A stretch of DNA of 64,000 nucleotides. Source: an uncultured Bacteroidia bacterium. Its GTDB lineage: Bacteria; Bacteroidota; Bacteroidia; Bacteroidales; UBA932. A model generated the notes under the pieces. That model searched no databases, was not told the DNA's origin, and saw only the letters and a list, made by a program, of their open reading frames with translations. Location: contig CACWOH010000005.1 of assembly GCA_902762435.1 (NCBI GenBank), positions 1-64,000 of the forward strand, in the 5' to 3' direction. Within the stretch, counting starts at the first letter, position 1. Each line of letters starts with the position of its first letter. Shown here one piece after another: positions 20,165 through 29,074 of the stretch. Position numbers and translations under genes: made by a program.

Positions 20165-20239
20165 ATGTCGTTTCGCTTGTCAGGGGGGTTATATGCCCTT
20201 GTGTATGCAGATCAACCCAAAAACAATAGTAGTGTATGA
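20165..20239 (+). CDS. Possible short upstream frame of the P-II gene
   Basis: An ATG-started 24-codon frame whose stop TGA (20237-20239) overlaps the P-II start ATG (20236). It contains GGG/AACCC complementary segments and a short QPKNNSS stretch. The overlap would allow translational coupling. It is short enough to be chance and has no recognised homologue. Confidence 0.25.
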   Translation: MSFRLSGGLYALVYADQPKNNSSV

Positions 20240-20583
20240 AAAAGATTGAAGCCATCGTCCGGAAGACGAAATTCGAGGAGGTCAAGGAGGCCTTGCTCGA
20301 AGCAGACATCAACTGGTTTGAGTACCACAATGTGCATGGCATCGGCCAGAGCCGGGAGGAGCGCATCTACCGTGGCGTCCAGTATTCTACGGATGTGATC
20401 GAGCGTGTTGCGCTGACCATCGTCTGCCGCGACCAGTTCGTCGATCCTACCGTCGAAGTGATTCTTAAGACGGCCTCGACCGGCGAGATCGGAGACGGCC
20501 GTATTTTCATCAGCGATGTGATCGATACCTGGTCCATCCGCACCGGTGAGCACGGCGACACGGTCCTGCGCGACAAGAAGTAA
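20236..20583 (+). CDS. glnK: P-II nitrogen regulatory protein
   Basis: A 115-residue trimer-forming signal protein with the P-II signatures TASTGEIGDGRIFI (ATP/2-oxoglutarate binding B and C loops) and IRTGEHGDTVL. The T-loop is GIGQSREERIYRGVQY, one residue shorter than in E. coli GlnB; Y50 matches the uridylylated Tyr51 and Y45 matches Tyr46. The adjacent ammonium channel gene is the classic partner: P-II blocks AmtB when nitrogen is plentiful. No uridylyltransferase gene is in the window. It sits 38 nt before the channel gene. Confidence 0.95.
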   Translation: MKKIEAIVRKTKFEEVKEALLEADINWFEYHNVHGIGQSREERIYRGVQYSTDVIERVALTIVCRDQFVDPTVEVILKTASTGEIGDGRIFISDVIDTWSIRTGEHGDTVLRDKK

Positions 20584-20621
20584 TGTTAGTAGTTGTTTAA
20601 TTCATTCAAAATTATTGCCTT

Positions 20622-21842
20622 ATGGAAGATTTAGCTATTTCCCTCGATACTGTATGGATGTTGTTGGCTGCGATGCTCGTTTTCTTCATGCAACCGGGTT
20701 TCGCACTGTGTGAGGCGGGTTTCACCCGCAGCAAGAACACGGCGAACATCCTGATGAAGAATTTTGTGGACTTCATGTTCGGCTCCCTGCTGTTCTGGTT
20801 TGTCGGTTTCGGCTTCATGTTCGGCAGCGACGGCGCCGGCTTCATCGGAGCCCCCAACTGGGGTGACCTGTCTTTCTACAAGAGTGACCTCCCCGTGGAG
20901 GGTTTCCTGATCTTCGAGACCGTGTTCTGCGCCACGTCCGCCACGATCGTGAGCGGTGCCATGGCAGAACGCACCAAGTTCTCCATGTATCTGGTTTACA
21001 GCGCTTTCATCTCCCTGTTCATCTACCCGATCGAAGGTCACTGGACCTGGGGCGGCGGCTGGCTGAGCGAGCTGGGCTTCCACGATTTCGCCGGTTCGGC
21101 GATTGTCCACAGCTTGGGTGGTGTGCTGGCGCTTATCGGTGCGATTGCACTCGGACCCCGGATTGGCAAGTATGCCCCGGACGGCAAGAGCCGGGCTATT
21201 CCCGGCCACAACCTGACGATGGCTGCTCTCGGTGTCTTCATCCTCTGGATGGGCTGGTTCGGCTTCAACCCGGGTTCGCAGCTGGCTGCTTCCGGTGAGG
21301 TGAACCGCATCGCGATTTCCCACGTGTTCCTGACCACCAACCTGGCGGCGGCCGCCGGCGGCGTGGCGACCATGTTCCTCACCTGGTTAAAGTATGGCAA
21401 ACCGTCCCTCTCCCTGACGCTCAACGGTGTCCTGGCCGGTCTCGTCGGCATTACGGCGGGCTGCGACTTGGTTTCTCCGCTTGGCGCAGTCATCATCGGC
21501 CTGATCTGCGGCGTCGTCCTGGTCTTCTCCATCGAATTCATTGATCGCAAGCTGCATATCGATGATCCGGTCGGCGCTTCCAGCGTCCATGGTGTCTGCG
21601 GTATCCTCGGCACGCTCCTGACGGGCTTGCTCGCTACCGACGGTGGTCTCTTCTATGGCGGCGGCTGGCACTTCTTCGGTGTGCAGGCCCTTGGCATCGC
21701 GGTCATTGACCTCTGGGCCGTTGCGACTGGCTGCCTGCTCTTTTTCGGCATCAAAAAGCTCCACGGTCTGCGTGTCGGCAAGCGTGTTGAGGAGGAAGGC
21801 CTCGATATTTACGAGCACGGCGAAAGCTGCTACAATGCCTAA
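20622..21842 (+). CDS. amtB: Ammonium transporter
   Basis: A 406-residue inner-membrane channel with eleven predicted helices. Motifs include FMQPGFALCEAGFTRSKNT, the twin-His pore residue in FAGSAIVHSLGGVLAL and the second in GVCGILGTL, and the conserved WMGWFGFNPGS. It brings in ammonium for glutamine synthetase and is regulated by the P-II protein encoded just upstream. There is no cleavable signal peptide of the Amt precursor type, and the frame starts directly at the first helix. Confidence 0.95.
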   Translation: MEDLAISLDTVWMLLAAMLVFFMQPGFALCEAGFTRSKNTANILMKNFVDFMFGSLLFWFVGFGFMFGSDGAGFIGAPNWGDLSFYKSDLPVEGFLIFETVFCATSATIVSGAMAERTKFSMYLVYSAFISLFIYPIEGHWTWGGGWLSELGFHDFAGSAIVHSLGGVLALIGAIALGPRIGKYAPDGKSRAIPGHNLTMAALGVFILWMGWFGFNPGSQLAASGEVNRIAISHVFLTTNLAAAAGGVATMFLTWLKYGKPSLSLTLNGVLAGLVGITAGCDLVSPLGAVIIGLICGVVLVFSIEFIDRKLHIDDPVGASSVHGVCGILGTLLTGLLATDGGLFYGGGWHFFGVQALGIAVIDLWAVATGCLLFFGIKKLHGLRVGKRVEEEGLDIYEHGESCYNA

Positions 21843-21875
21843 TTCTTTTGTTTAACTTCTAAAATGTAATTCCTT

Positions 21876-22592
21876 ATGAAAAAGATAATTGCTATCATCG
21901 CTGCTGTAGTCCTGCCTTTCACTTCCCTGACTTCAGCCAGGGCACAGGACAAGCTGGAAGCTTCTGTCGGTGCTGACTTCGTCAGCCGCTATATCTGGCG
22001 TGGCTTTGACCTGGGCGGCGTGTCCTTCCAACCGACGCTCGGCCTCGGCTGGAAGGGGCTGAGCCTGTCGGCCTGGGGATCGGTCGGAATCGCTAATCCG
22101 GCCGACACGAAAGAGTTCGACCTGACGCTTAGCTACACGATCGGCGGCTTCAATATCGGTGTGACGGATTATTGGTTCGATGCGGGTCTGGACCCGCTGA
22201 ACCGTTACTTCATGTACCGTTCCGACTGCACGAACCACGTCTTCGAGGCCAATATCGGTTATGATTTCGGCTTCGCCGCCATCCAGTGGTACACCAACTT
22301 CGCCGGCAATGACGGTGTGAACCCCGCCGGCAAGCGCGCCTTCAGCAGTTATCTGGAACTCAGCGCTCCGTTCACCCTCGGCGGTGCGGACTGGTCGGCA
22401 GCCGTCGGCGTGGTTCCGTTCGCCACGGATTTCTATGGCACGGAGAAGTTCGAGCTGGTCAACCTCTCGCTGACCGCGTCGAAGGAGATCGCCATCACGG
22501 ACAGTTTCTCCATCCCCGTCTTCGCGCAGGTTGCAGCCAATCCGTACAGCAGGGAGGCCTTCTTCGTGATCGGTTTCACGCTGCAGCCGTAA
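21876..22592 (+). CDS. Outer-membrane beta-barrel protein of the nitrogen block
   Basis: A 238-residue protein with a clear signal peptide (MKKIIAIIAAVVLPFTS, cleavage near ARAQ-D). The mature part has alternating amphipathic strands, SRYIWRGFDLGG near the N-terminus and a barrel-like C-terminal strand (AFFVIGFTLQP). The 'SRYIWRG' opening is shared by a family of bacterial putative porins of unknown substrate. Lying 33 nt after the ammonium channel, it may help small nitrogen compounds cross the outer membrane; that is inference from position. Confidence 0.75.
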   Translation: MKKIIAIIAAVVLPFTSLTSARAQDKLEASVGADFVSRYIWRGFDLGGVSFQPTLGLGWKGLSLSAWGSVGIANPADTKEFDLTLSYTIGGFNIGVTDYWFDAGLDPLNRYFMYRSDCTNHVFEANIGYDFGFAAIQWYTNFAGNDGVNPAGKRAFSSYLELSAPFTLGGADWSAAVGVVPFATDFYGTEKFELVNLSLTASKEIAITDSFSIPVFAQVAANPYSREAFFVIGFTLQP

Positions 22593-22645
22593 CGGTACCG
22601 TTCAATCGGAATACAACCGTCGTTTCGTTTTAGTCATTTATATTC

Positions 22646-22666
22646 ATTCCGGGCATGATCCGGAAT
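22646..22666 (+). other. Hairpin before asnB
   Basis: ATTCCGG (22646-22652) and CCGGAAT (22660-22666) form a perfect 7-bp stem with a 7-nt loop that contains an in-frame ATG (22655). No T run follows, so it is not a terminator. It could influence initiation of asnB. Confidence 0.4.
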
Positions 22667-22693
22667 CTCCAACAGGAACAAACAGTAAAGCCT

Positions 22694-24361
22694 ATGTGTG
22701 GAATAATCGGTATTTTCAATGTCAGGGAGCAGTCTGACGCACTGCGCCGGAAGGCCCTGGAAATGAGCCGCAAGATCCGGCACCGCGGGCCGGATTGGAG
22801 CGGCATCTGGTGTGGCGGCAGCGCCGTGCTGTGTCACGAGCGCCTGAGTATCGTGGATCCGGAATCGGGCGGACAGCCGCTTCTGTCGCCGGACGGGAAA
22901 CAGGTACTGGCCGTGAATGGCGAAATCTACAACCACCAGGAGATCCGCCGCCGCTATGCCGGAAAATATGATTTCCGGACGGGCAGCGACTGCGAGGTCA
23001 TCCTGGCCCTCTACCGCGACCGGGGCCCGGATTTCCTGGAGGAACTCAGCGGCATCTTCGCCTTTGCGCTTTACGATGCGGAAAGGGACGAGTTCCTGAT
23101 CGCCCGCGACCCCATCGGTGTCATCCCGTTGTATATCGGCTTCGACGATGCCGACGGCAAGGTGTACGTGGCCAGTGAGCTGAAGGCCCTGGAAGGGAAG
23201 TGCAAGCGCTACGAACCTTTCCTTCCCGGACACTTTTGGTGGAGCCGGGAGCCCGGGATGAAGCGCTGGTACACGCGCGACTGGATGGAGTTCGACGCTG
23301 TGCGCCACAGCGCCACCAGCGTTCCGGCCGTCCGCGAAGCGCTGATGGACGCCGTGAAGCGTCAGTTGATGAGCGACGTGCCTTACGGGGTGCTGCTCTC
23401 CGGAGGACTGGATTCCTCCGTCATCTCGGCCATCGCCGAGAAATACAGCGCCATGCGCATCGAAGACGGTTCGCAGACGCGGGCCTGGTGGCCGCGCCTG
23501 CACTCTTTTGCCGTCGGGCTGAAAGGCGCGCCGGACCTGGAGAAGGCGAGGCTGGTGGCGGAGCATATCGGCACCGTCCACCACGAAATCAACTACACCA
23601 TCCAGGAGGGCCTGGACGCCCTCCGGGACGTCATCTACTACACGGAGACCTACGACGTCACGACCATCCGGGCTTCTACGCCGATGTACCTGCTGGCCCG
23701 GGTCATCAAGTCGATGGGCATCAAGATGGTGCTGTCCGGGGAAGGTGCGGACGAGATTTTCGGCGGCTATCTGTATTTCCACAAGGCGCCGGATGCGCGC
23801 GCCTTCCACGAAGAGACGGTGCGGAAACTGTCGAAACTGCATCTCTATGACTGCCTGCGGGCCAACAAGAGTCTCTCCGCCTGGGGCGTTGAGGGCCGCG
23901 TTCCGTTCCTGGACAAGGAATTCCTGGATGTGGCGATGCGCCAGAACCCGGTATCGAAGATGTGTCCCGGCGAGACCATTGAAAAGCGTCTGGTCCGCGA
24001 AGCCTTCGCCGACATGCTGCCGGAGGAGATTGCCTGGCGGCAGAAGGAGCAGTTCAGTGACGGCGTCGGCTACTCCTGGATCGACACCTTGAAGCGGATG
24101 ACCTCCGAGGCGGTTTCCGACGAGCAGATGGCGCACGCCGCGGAGCGCTTTCCGGTGCATCCGCCGCAGTGTAAAGAAGAATACTACTACCGCTCGATCT
24201 TCGCGGAACTATTCCCGAGCGAGAGCGCAGCGCGCTCCGTCCCGAGTGAGGCCAGCGTAGCCTGCTCCACCGCCGCCGCGCTCGAATGGGACGCATCGTT
24301 CAGGGGCAGGAACGACCCCAGCGGCCGGGCCGTGACGGGAATACATGCGAAGGCCTATTGA
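22694..24361 (+). CDS. asnB: Asparagine synthase B (glutamine-hydrolysing)
   Basis: A 555-residue enzyme. The class II glutaminase domain starts MCGIIGIF with nucleophile Cys2. The synthetase domain has the ATP-binding SGGLDSSVIS, and FGGYLYFHKAP and WGVEGRVPFLDKEFL of the AsnB core. It converts aspartate to asparagine with glutamine and ATP. Cys2 must be freed by Met removal, so translation must start at 22694. The frame is open upstream to an ATG at 22655 that would add 13 residues including NLQQEQ and destroy the N-terminal nucleophile. The tail ending SVACSTAAALEWD...DPSGRAV is normal for AsnB of this phylum. Confidence 0.94.
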   Translation: MCGIIGIFNVREQSDALRRKALEMSRKIRHRGPDWSGIWCGGSAVLCHERLSIVDPESGGQPLLSPDGKQVLAVNGEIYNHQEIRRRYAGKYDFRTGSDCEVILALYRDRGPDFLEELSGIFAFALYDAERDEFLIARDPIGVIPLYIGFDDADGKVYVASELKALEGKCKRYEPFLPGHFWWSREPGMKRWYTRDWMEFDAVRHSATSVPAVREALMDAVKRQLMSDVPYGVLLSGGLDSSVISAIAEKYSAMRIEDGSQTRAWWPRLHSFAVGLKGAPDLEKARLVAEHIGTVHHEINYTIQEGLDALRDVIYYTETYDVTTIRASTPMYLLARVIKSMGIKMVLSGEGADEIFGGYLYFHKAPDARAFHEETVRKLSKLHLYDCLRANKSLSAWGVEGRVPFLDKEFLDVAMRQNPVSKMCPGETIEKRLVREAFADMLPEEIAWRQKEQFSDGVGYSWIDTLKRMTSEAVSDEQMAHAAERFPVHPPQCKEEYYYRSIFAELFPSESAARSVPSEASVACSTAAALEWDASFRGRNDPSGRAVTGIHAKAY

Positions 24362-24413
24362 GCATTTCGTGTTTTTTTTCAATATTTGCATGTTAATTGA
24401 TGATTGATCCAAT

Positions 24414-26258
24414 ATGTGCGGCATCGTGGGATACGTCGGGGGGCGGCAGGCCTATCCGATTTTGATCAAAGGGCTTACCCGGCTGGAATACCGGGGTTAC
24501 GACAGCGCCGGCGTGGCGCTGATCGGCGATTCGGGCGAACTGTCCGTCTATAAGACCAAGGGCAAGGTCCGGGACCTGGAGAAACTGGCTTCCGACAAGG
24601 ACACCTCCGGCTGCATCGGCATCGCCCACACCCGCTGGGCGACGCACGGCGAGCCGAATGACGTCAACTCGCATCCCCATTATTCCGAGAACCGCGAGCT
24701 CGCGCTCATCCACAACGGCATCATCGAGAACTACCAGTCCCTCAAGACCGAGCTCACCCGGCGCGGCTATCATTTCCAGAGCCAGACCGACACGGAGGTC
24801 GTGATCCAGCTGATCCAGTATATGATGGACTCGCGGGGCGTATCGTTCGAGGAGGCCGTGCCGATGGCGCTGAACCACGTGATCGGCGCCTATGCGCTGG
24901 TCATCATGGACAAACGCGAGCCGGACAAGCTCATCGCCGCCCGCAAGGGCAGCCCGCTGATCATCGGCGTGGGGGAGGACGAGTACTTCGTGGGTTCGGA
25001 CGCCTCTCCCATCATCGAATACACCAACAAGGTGGTCTATCTGGGCGAGGAGCAGATCGCAATCATCCAGCGCGGCCGCGAGCTGCGCATCACGGACCTG
25101 GGCAGCGTGGAGCAGACGCCCGAGGTGCGTGAGCTGGAGATGAGCCTGAGCGAGATCGAGAAGGGCGGCTTCCCGCACTTCATGCTGAAGGAAATTTTCG
25201 AGCAGCCGCAGACCCTGCGCGCTTCGATGAAGGGTCGCCTGCATCCGGACCTGGGCGAGGTGAAGCTCTCCGGGGTCATAGACAACCGCGAGCGCCTGCT
25301 GGGCGCCGGCCGCTTCATCATCTGCGCCTGCGGAACGTCCTGGCACGCAGGGCTCATCGGCAAGTACCTCATCGAGGAACTGACGCGCAAGCCCGTGGAG
25401 GTGGAGTACGCCTCGGAGTTCCGCTACCGCCGCCCGGTCATCTTCCCCTCGGACGTGGTGATCGCCATCTCACAGTCCGGCGAGACGGCCGACACGCTGG
25501 CCGCGGTGAACCTGGCCCGCGAGGCCGGGGCGTTCCTGTTCGGCATCTGCAACGTGGTGGGTTCGTCCATCGCCCGCGCCACCGACACCGGTTGCTACAC
25601 GCACATCGGCCCGGAAATCGGCGTGGCGTCCACCAAGGCCTTCACGGCGCAGGTCACGACGCTGTTCCTGCTGGCGATGAGCCTGGCGGAGCAGCTGGGC
25701 ACCGTGACCGCGGAGCGCCGTTTCGCACTGGTGAAGGAACTGCAGGTCATCCCGGACAAGATCGCGAAGATCCTGGAGCACGACGCGCAGATCGCGGACC
25801 TGTCGAAGGTGTTCACCTACACGCGCAACTTCCTGTACCTGGGCCGCGGCTACAACTATCCCGTGGCGCTGGAGGGGGCGCTCAAGCTTAAGGAAATCTC
25901 CTACATCCACGCCGAGGGCTACCCGGCCGCGGAGATGAAGCACGGGCCTATCGCGTTGATTGACGAAGAGATGCCGGTGGTCGTGATTGCGCCGCGGCGC
26001 GGCCATTACGACAAGATCCTGAGCAATATCCAGGAGGTCAAGGCCCGCGGCGGGCGCGTCATCAGCGTGATCACCGAAGGCGATGAGGATGTGAAGGCGC
26101 TGTCGGACTGGTACTTCGAAATCCCGGACACGGAAGAGTGCTTCGAGCCCATCCTCTCGATCATTCCGCTGCAGCTGCTGGCCTACCACATCGCCATCGC
26201 CAAGGGCCGCGACGTGGATCAGCCCCGCAACCTCGCCAAATCCGTTACGGTGGAGTAG
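24414..26258 (+). CDS. glmS: Glutamine-fructose-6-phosphate aminotransferase (isomerising)
   Basis: A 614-residue enzyme that makes glucosamine-6-phosphate, the entry to peptidoglycan and lipopolysaccharide sugars. The glutaminase domain opens MCGIVGYVG (Cys2 nucleophile) with GIAHTRWATHG. Two SIS sugar-isomerase domains follow (CGTSWHAGL, SQSGETADT, and LGRGYNYPVALEGALKLKEISYIHAE). The C-terminus is the standard PRNLAKSVTVE. I see no glmS ribozyme in the 52-nt gap upstream. It ends the long glutamine block and is 4 nt from the convergent radical-SAM gene. Confidence 0.96.
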   Translation: MCGIVGYVGGRQAYPILIKGLTRLEYRGYDSAGVALIGDSGELSVYKTKGKVRDLEKLASDKDTSGCIGIAHTRWATHGEPNDVNSHPHYSENRELALIHNGIIENYQSLKTELTRRGYHFQSQTDTEVVIQLIQYMMDSRGVSFEEAVPMALNHVIGAYALVIMDKREPDKLIAARKGSPLIIGVGEDEYFVGSDASPIIEYTNKVVYLGEEQIAIIQRGRELRITDLGSVEQTPEVRELEMSLSEIEKGGFPHFMLKEIFEQPQTLRASMKGRLHPDLGEVKLSGVIDNRERLLGAGRFIICACGTSWHAGLIGKYLIEELTRKPVEVEYASEFRYRRPVIFPSDVVIAISQSGETADTLAAVNLAREAGAFLFGICNVVGSSIARATDTGCYTHIGPEIGVASTKAFTAQVTTLFLLAMSLAEQLGTVTAERRFALVKELQVIPDKIAKILEHDAQIADLSKVFTYTRNFLYLGRGYNYPVALEGALKLKEISYIHAEGYPAAEMKHGPIALIDEEMPVVVIAPRRGHYDKILSNIQEVKARGGRVISVITEGDEDVKALSDWYFEIPDTEECFEPILSIIPLQLLAYHIAIAKGRDVDQPRNLAKSVTVE

Positions 26259-26262
26259 GCGG

Positions 26263-27126
26263 TCAGAGATTCCCCAGATACACGCTCCGGATGCCGAGGG
26301 AGAGGGCAGTTTCCCGGGCGGCGAGGAGCGTGGCTTTCGGGGTCGGACCCGGGTGCTGCATCTGATAGCGGGGGAAGTAGCGGCTGAAATGCAGCGGCAC
26401 GTCCTGCAGGCCGTTCTCCGCCATCCATCCGCACAGCCGGGCCACCTGCTCCTCCGAGTCGTTCAGCCCGGGAACGAGCAGGTTGGTAATCTCGATGTGG
26501 ACCCCGGCGTCCCGCATCATCAGGATGTTTTCCAACACAGGCGCGAGCGAGGCCCCGCAGTATTTCCGGTAAAAGGCGTCGTCCATCGCCTTGATGTCGA
26601 TGTTGGCCGCATCCAGGAAGGGGAGCAGCTCCCGCAGCGGCTCCCGCTCCGCGAACCCCGCCGATACCAGGATGTTCTTCAGCCCTTTATCGTGCGCGAG
26701 CGAGGCGATGTCGTACATAAATTCCCACCAGGTGAACGGCTCGGTATAGGTGTAGGCGATGGACGGGAGCCCGCGCCGCAGGCACAGTTCCACGACTTCC
26801 TCCGGCGTCAGGGAATAGGCGTCCGCCTCTTCGGGAGCCACTTGCGAGATGTCGCTGTTCTGGCACCAGCGGCACGCAAGATTGCAGCCCGTACAGCTTA
26901 GCGACAGGCACCGGGTGCCCGGCAGGAACTCATTCAGCGGCTTCTTCTCCACGGGGTCGTCGGCGATCGCGCAGGGGCGGCCGTAAGACAGGGCGTAGAG
27001 CCTGCCGTCGCGGCATTCCCGGCTGCGGCAGCGGCCCCGGCCGCCTTCCCGGATCCGGCAATGGTGGGGGCAGAGCCCGCATCGGACGCCGTCGTCGGTG
27101 GCGGTATAGTAGCGGGCCTCCGTCAT
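26263..27126 (-). CDS. amrS: AmmeMemoRadiSam system radical SAM enzyme
   Basis: A 287-residue radical SAM protein. CTGCNLACRWCQN carries the CxxxCxxC cluster motif. An N-terminal cysteine/histidine stretch (CGLCPHHCRIREGGRGRC) and the GTRCLSLSCTGCN context are typical of the family once annotated as pyruvate formate-lyase activating-like. Its ATG overlaps the stop of the Memo/AMMECR1 fusion gene by 4 nt, which is the known gene trio reduced to two genes. The reaction is not established here. Confidence 0.9.
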   Translation of the reverse strand: MTEARYYTATDDGVRCGLCPHHCRIREGGRGRCRSRECRDGRLYALSYGRPCAIADDPVEKKPLNEFLPGTRCLSLSCTGCNLACRWCQNSDISQVAPEEADAYSLTPEEVVELCLRRGLPSIAYTYTEPFTWWEFMYDIASLAHDKGLKNILVSAGFAEREPLRELLPFLDAANIDIKAMDDAFYRKYCGASLAPVLENILMMRDAGVHIEITNLLVPGLNDSEEQVARLCGWMAENGLQDVPLHFSRYFPRYQMQHPGPTPKATLLAARETALSLGIRSVYLGNL

Positions 27127-28616
27127 AGTTCCGCCTCGTTTACGATTTCGGTCTGATAGGTGTATAGTTCGGCGTCCTTCCAGCCGTCCCAGCCGATGCC
27201 GGCCTTGTCGCGGGCGCAGTGCCCGAGGAATTCTTCCGTGCTCCAGCCGGTCTCTTCCGCCACCTGTGGGAGGAAGGTCCCGTGGCGGGAGCCCTTGATC
27301 ATATAGATTCCGTCCCGCCCCAGTTGGAATTCGTCCACCGAGGCGATCCGCTTCAGGGGCGAGAGCACGGACACCTCGATTTCCACCCGGGGCGCATCGC
27401 TCCTGGACAGGGCGGGGAAGCGCGGATCGGAGAACGCGGCGCTGCGGGCCATCTCCCGGATGGTGTCGGAGAGGGTCTCCGTCGAGGTGAACCGGCCGAT
27501 ACAGCCCCGCAGGCGTCCGCCTAGACGGAGCGTCACGAACACGCCGTACCCCTTTTCCTTCAGGATGCCCACGGGCGTGTCGTCGCCTTCGAACGCCAGG
27601 CCGAGCCGCGAATAGACGGCCGCCCGCGCGGTGGCGATCATCGCCCGTTTCTCTTCCGACGAAAAGCGTTCAGGCCCGGCCTGTGCGGCTTCCGGTTTGG
27701 CGCGCCGCGTAAAGGCGATGGCATTGTAGCCCACCACGCGGTCCTTGTCGCCATAGGATGAATCCCCTGAATTCCTGTACATTACGTGCTCCGCCTCGAA
27801 TCGGCCCCGGCCCTGTGCATCCAGGATGGACAGCAGCACCGCGATGGCGTTGGCCCCGCAGGCTGCGGTGTCCTGTCCGGTATAATCCATCCGGTCTATC
27901 TGCCGGAGGGCCTGCAGGAACGCTTCCAAACCGCCGGAGGTGATCGCCTCCGCCAGGAAGAGGTCGGATTTCTTCGCGTCCTCGTAGGCGGGATAGTGCG
28001 AGAAGTCCGAGCTCACGATGAAGAGGTTTTCCTCGTTGAAGTAGGGTTCCAGCACGTCCGCGATCTGCTCCAGGACGTTCAGGCGCTGGGTTCCGATGAC
28101 GATAGGAACGATCGGGGGCAGCTCCCCGAGGTGCATCTGCAGGAGCGGCAGCTGCACCTCCAGGCAATGCTCTCCGTCGTGCGCGTCGCGCCGGCAGAGG
28201 AAGGTTCCTGCTCCCGCGCGGATGAGTTCTTCGCCCAGGGCCACGTCGATGGGAACCTGCCCGAGCGGGGTCTGCGCGGCGGCGTAGAAGGTGTCCACGC
28301 TCGCTCCGGCGAACCCGACCCGGTGGCTGGGGCCGAGCAGGAAGATGCGCTTGTAGGCGTGCCCGGGCGGGATGCGGCTGATGGCGGCCGCGGCCACTTC
28401 GCCGCTGAATACGTATCCCGCGTGGGGAACGATCAGCGCCTGCGGGGCGGGCCCGTCCGGAGCGGGACGGAACCAGCCGGCGGACTGGGTACGGATTTCC
28501 TTTTCTGTGGCGGGGTAGAAAGATCCGGCCACGGCGGGCTTGCGGACTTTCTGGCTTTCAGGCTGACTGGACATGGCGACGAGCAACAACGTGATTATGA
28601 AAGAAACGAAGCGCAT
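27123..28616 (-). CDS. Fused Memo-AMMECR1 protein (AmmeMemoRadiSam proteins B and A)
   Basis: A 497-residue fusion. Residues about 25-300 are a Memo domain (RKPAVAGSFYPA, LIVPHAGYVFSGEVAA, LLGPSHRVGF, HDGEHCLEVQLPLL). Residues about 330-495 are an AMMECR1 domain (VTLRLGGRLRGCIG, FPALSRSDAPRVEIEVSVLSP). Memo is a metal-dependent dioxygenase-like fold; AMMECR1's role is unknown. As drawn, the protein starts with a hydrophobic, signal-like stretch (FVSFIITLLLVAM). An internal ATG at 28574 (MSSQPES) would remove it and give the usual Memo start, so the true start is uncertain. It overlaps the radical SAM gene by 4 nt. Confidence 0.88.
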   Translation of the reverse strand: MRFVSFIITLLLVAMSSQPESQKVRKPAVAGSFYPATEKEIRTQSAGWFRPAPDGPAPQALIVPHAGYVFSGEVAAAAISRIPPGHAYKRIFLLGPSHRVGFAGASVDTFYAAAQTPLGQVPIDVALGEELIRAGAGTFLCRRDAHDGEHCLEVQLPLLQMHLGELPPIVPIVIGTQRLNVLEQIADVLEPYFNEENLFIVSSDFSHYPAYEDAKKSDLFLAEAITSGGLEAFLQALRQIDRMDYTGQDTAACGANAIAVLLSILDAQGRGRFEAEHVMYRNSGDSSYGDKDRVVGYNAIAFTRRAKPEAAQAGPERFSSEEKRAMIATARAAVYSRLGLAFEGDDTPVGILKEKGYGVFVTLRLGGRLRGCIGRFTSTETLSDTIREMARSAAFSDPRFPALSRSDAPRVEIEVSVLSPLKRIASVDEFQLGRDGIYMIKGSRHGTFLPQVAEETGWSTEEFLGHCARDKAGIGWDGWKDAELYTYQTEIVNEAEL

Positions 28617-28623
28617 GATTCCA

Positions 28624-29052
28624 TTATTTGCCGAGGCTTCGGACCAGGTCTTCCAGGGTGCCGACGACGGCGTCGAACAGCTTGTACATCAGCTCGGGTT
28701 CCACCATTTCCGGGATGTAGGCGATGACCTTCCTGCCGGCGCCGGCCATCCAGCCGGCTTCCGTGTGGGCGCTGCGGCCGCAGGGGAGTACGAGGACGCA
28801 GGTGTCCGCCCATTCCAGGGCTTCCAGATCGGCGGCGAACTGGCGTTCCGCCTTCGGGTGATGAAGGCCTTCGGCATACTGCGCGAAGGTCCAGTCCGGG
28901 GCATTTTCGTCGATGTCCGTCCAGCGGAAGCCGTTTCCGCCGTGGGGCGGATGGCGGAAGTCATAGACTTCGTGGCCGGCTTCGCGGAGGCGCGTGACCA
29001 CTTCGGGGAAATACCGGTTTCTCCAACTGGAGGCGACGTAGATCTTTGCCAT
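28624..29052 (-). CDS. Nucleoside 2-deoxyribosyltransferase-like protein
   Basis: A 142-residue Rossmann-like protein. It starts KIYVASSWRNRYFPEVVTRLREAGHEVYDF and has the conserved LVLPCGRSAHTEAGWMAGAGRKVIAY segment, in which the Glu of TEAGW matches the nucleophile region of nucleoside deoxyribosyltransferases. It may cleave or exchange bases on (deoxy)nucleosides or their phosphates. It is 7 nt upstream of the Memo/AMMECR1 gene and probably cotranscribed with it. A deoxyribonucleotidase gene diverges on the other strand, a fitting neighbour in nucleotide salvage. Confidence 0.75.
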   Translation of the reverse strand: MAKIYVASSWRNRYFPEVVTRLREAGHEVYDFRHPPHGGNGFRWTDIDENAPDWTFAQYAEGLHHPKAERQFAADLEALEWADTCVLVLPCGRSAHTEAGWMAGAGRKVIAYIPEMVEPELMYKLFDAVVGTLEDLVRSLGK

Positions 29053-29074
29053 GGTTCTCGGACTTGCTTATAGG

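Noticed and set aside
24210-24361. Low-complexity C-terminus of AsnB as a possible insertion
   Set aside because: The SVACSTAAALEWD...DPSGRAV tail is, from my knowledge of the family, the normal AsnB ending in this phylum.
24362-24413. glmS ribozyme upstream of glmS
   Set aside because: The 52-nt gap is too short for the ribozyme and shows no matching core.
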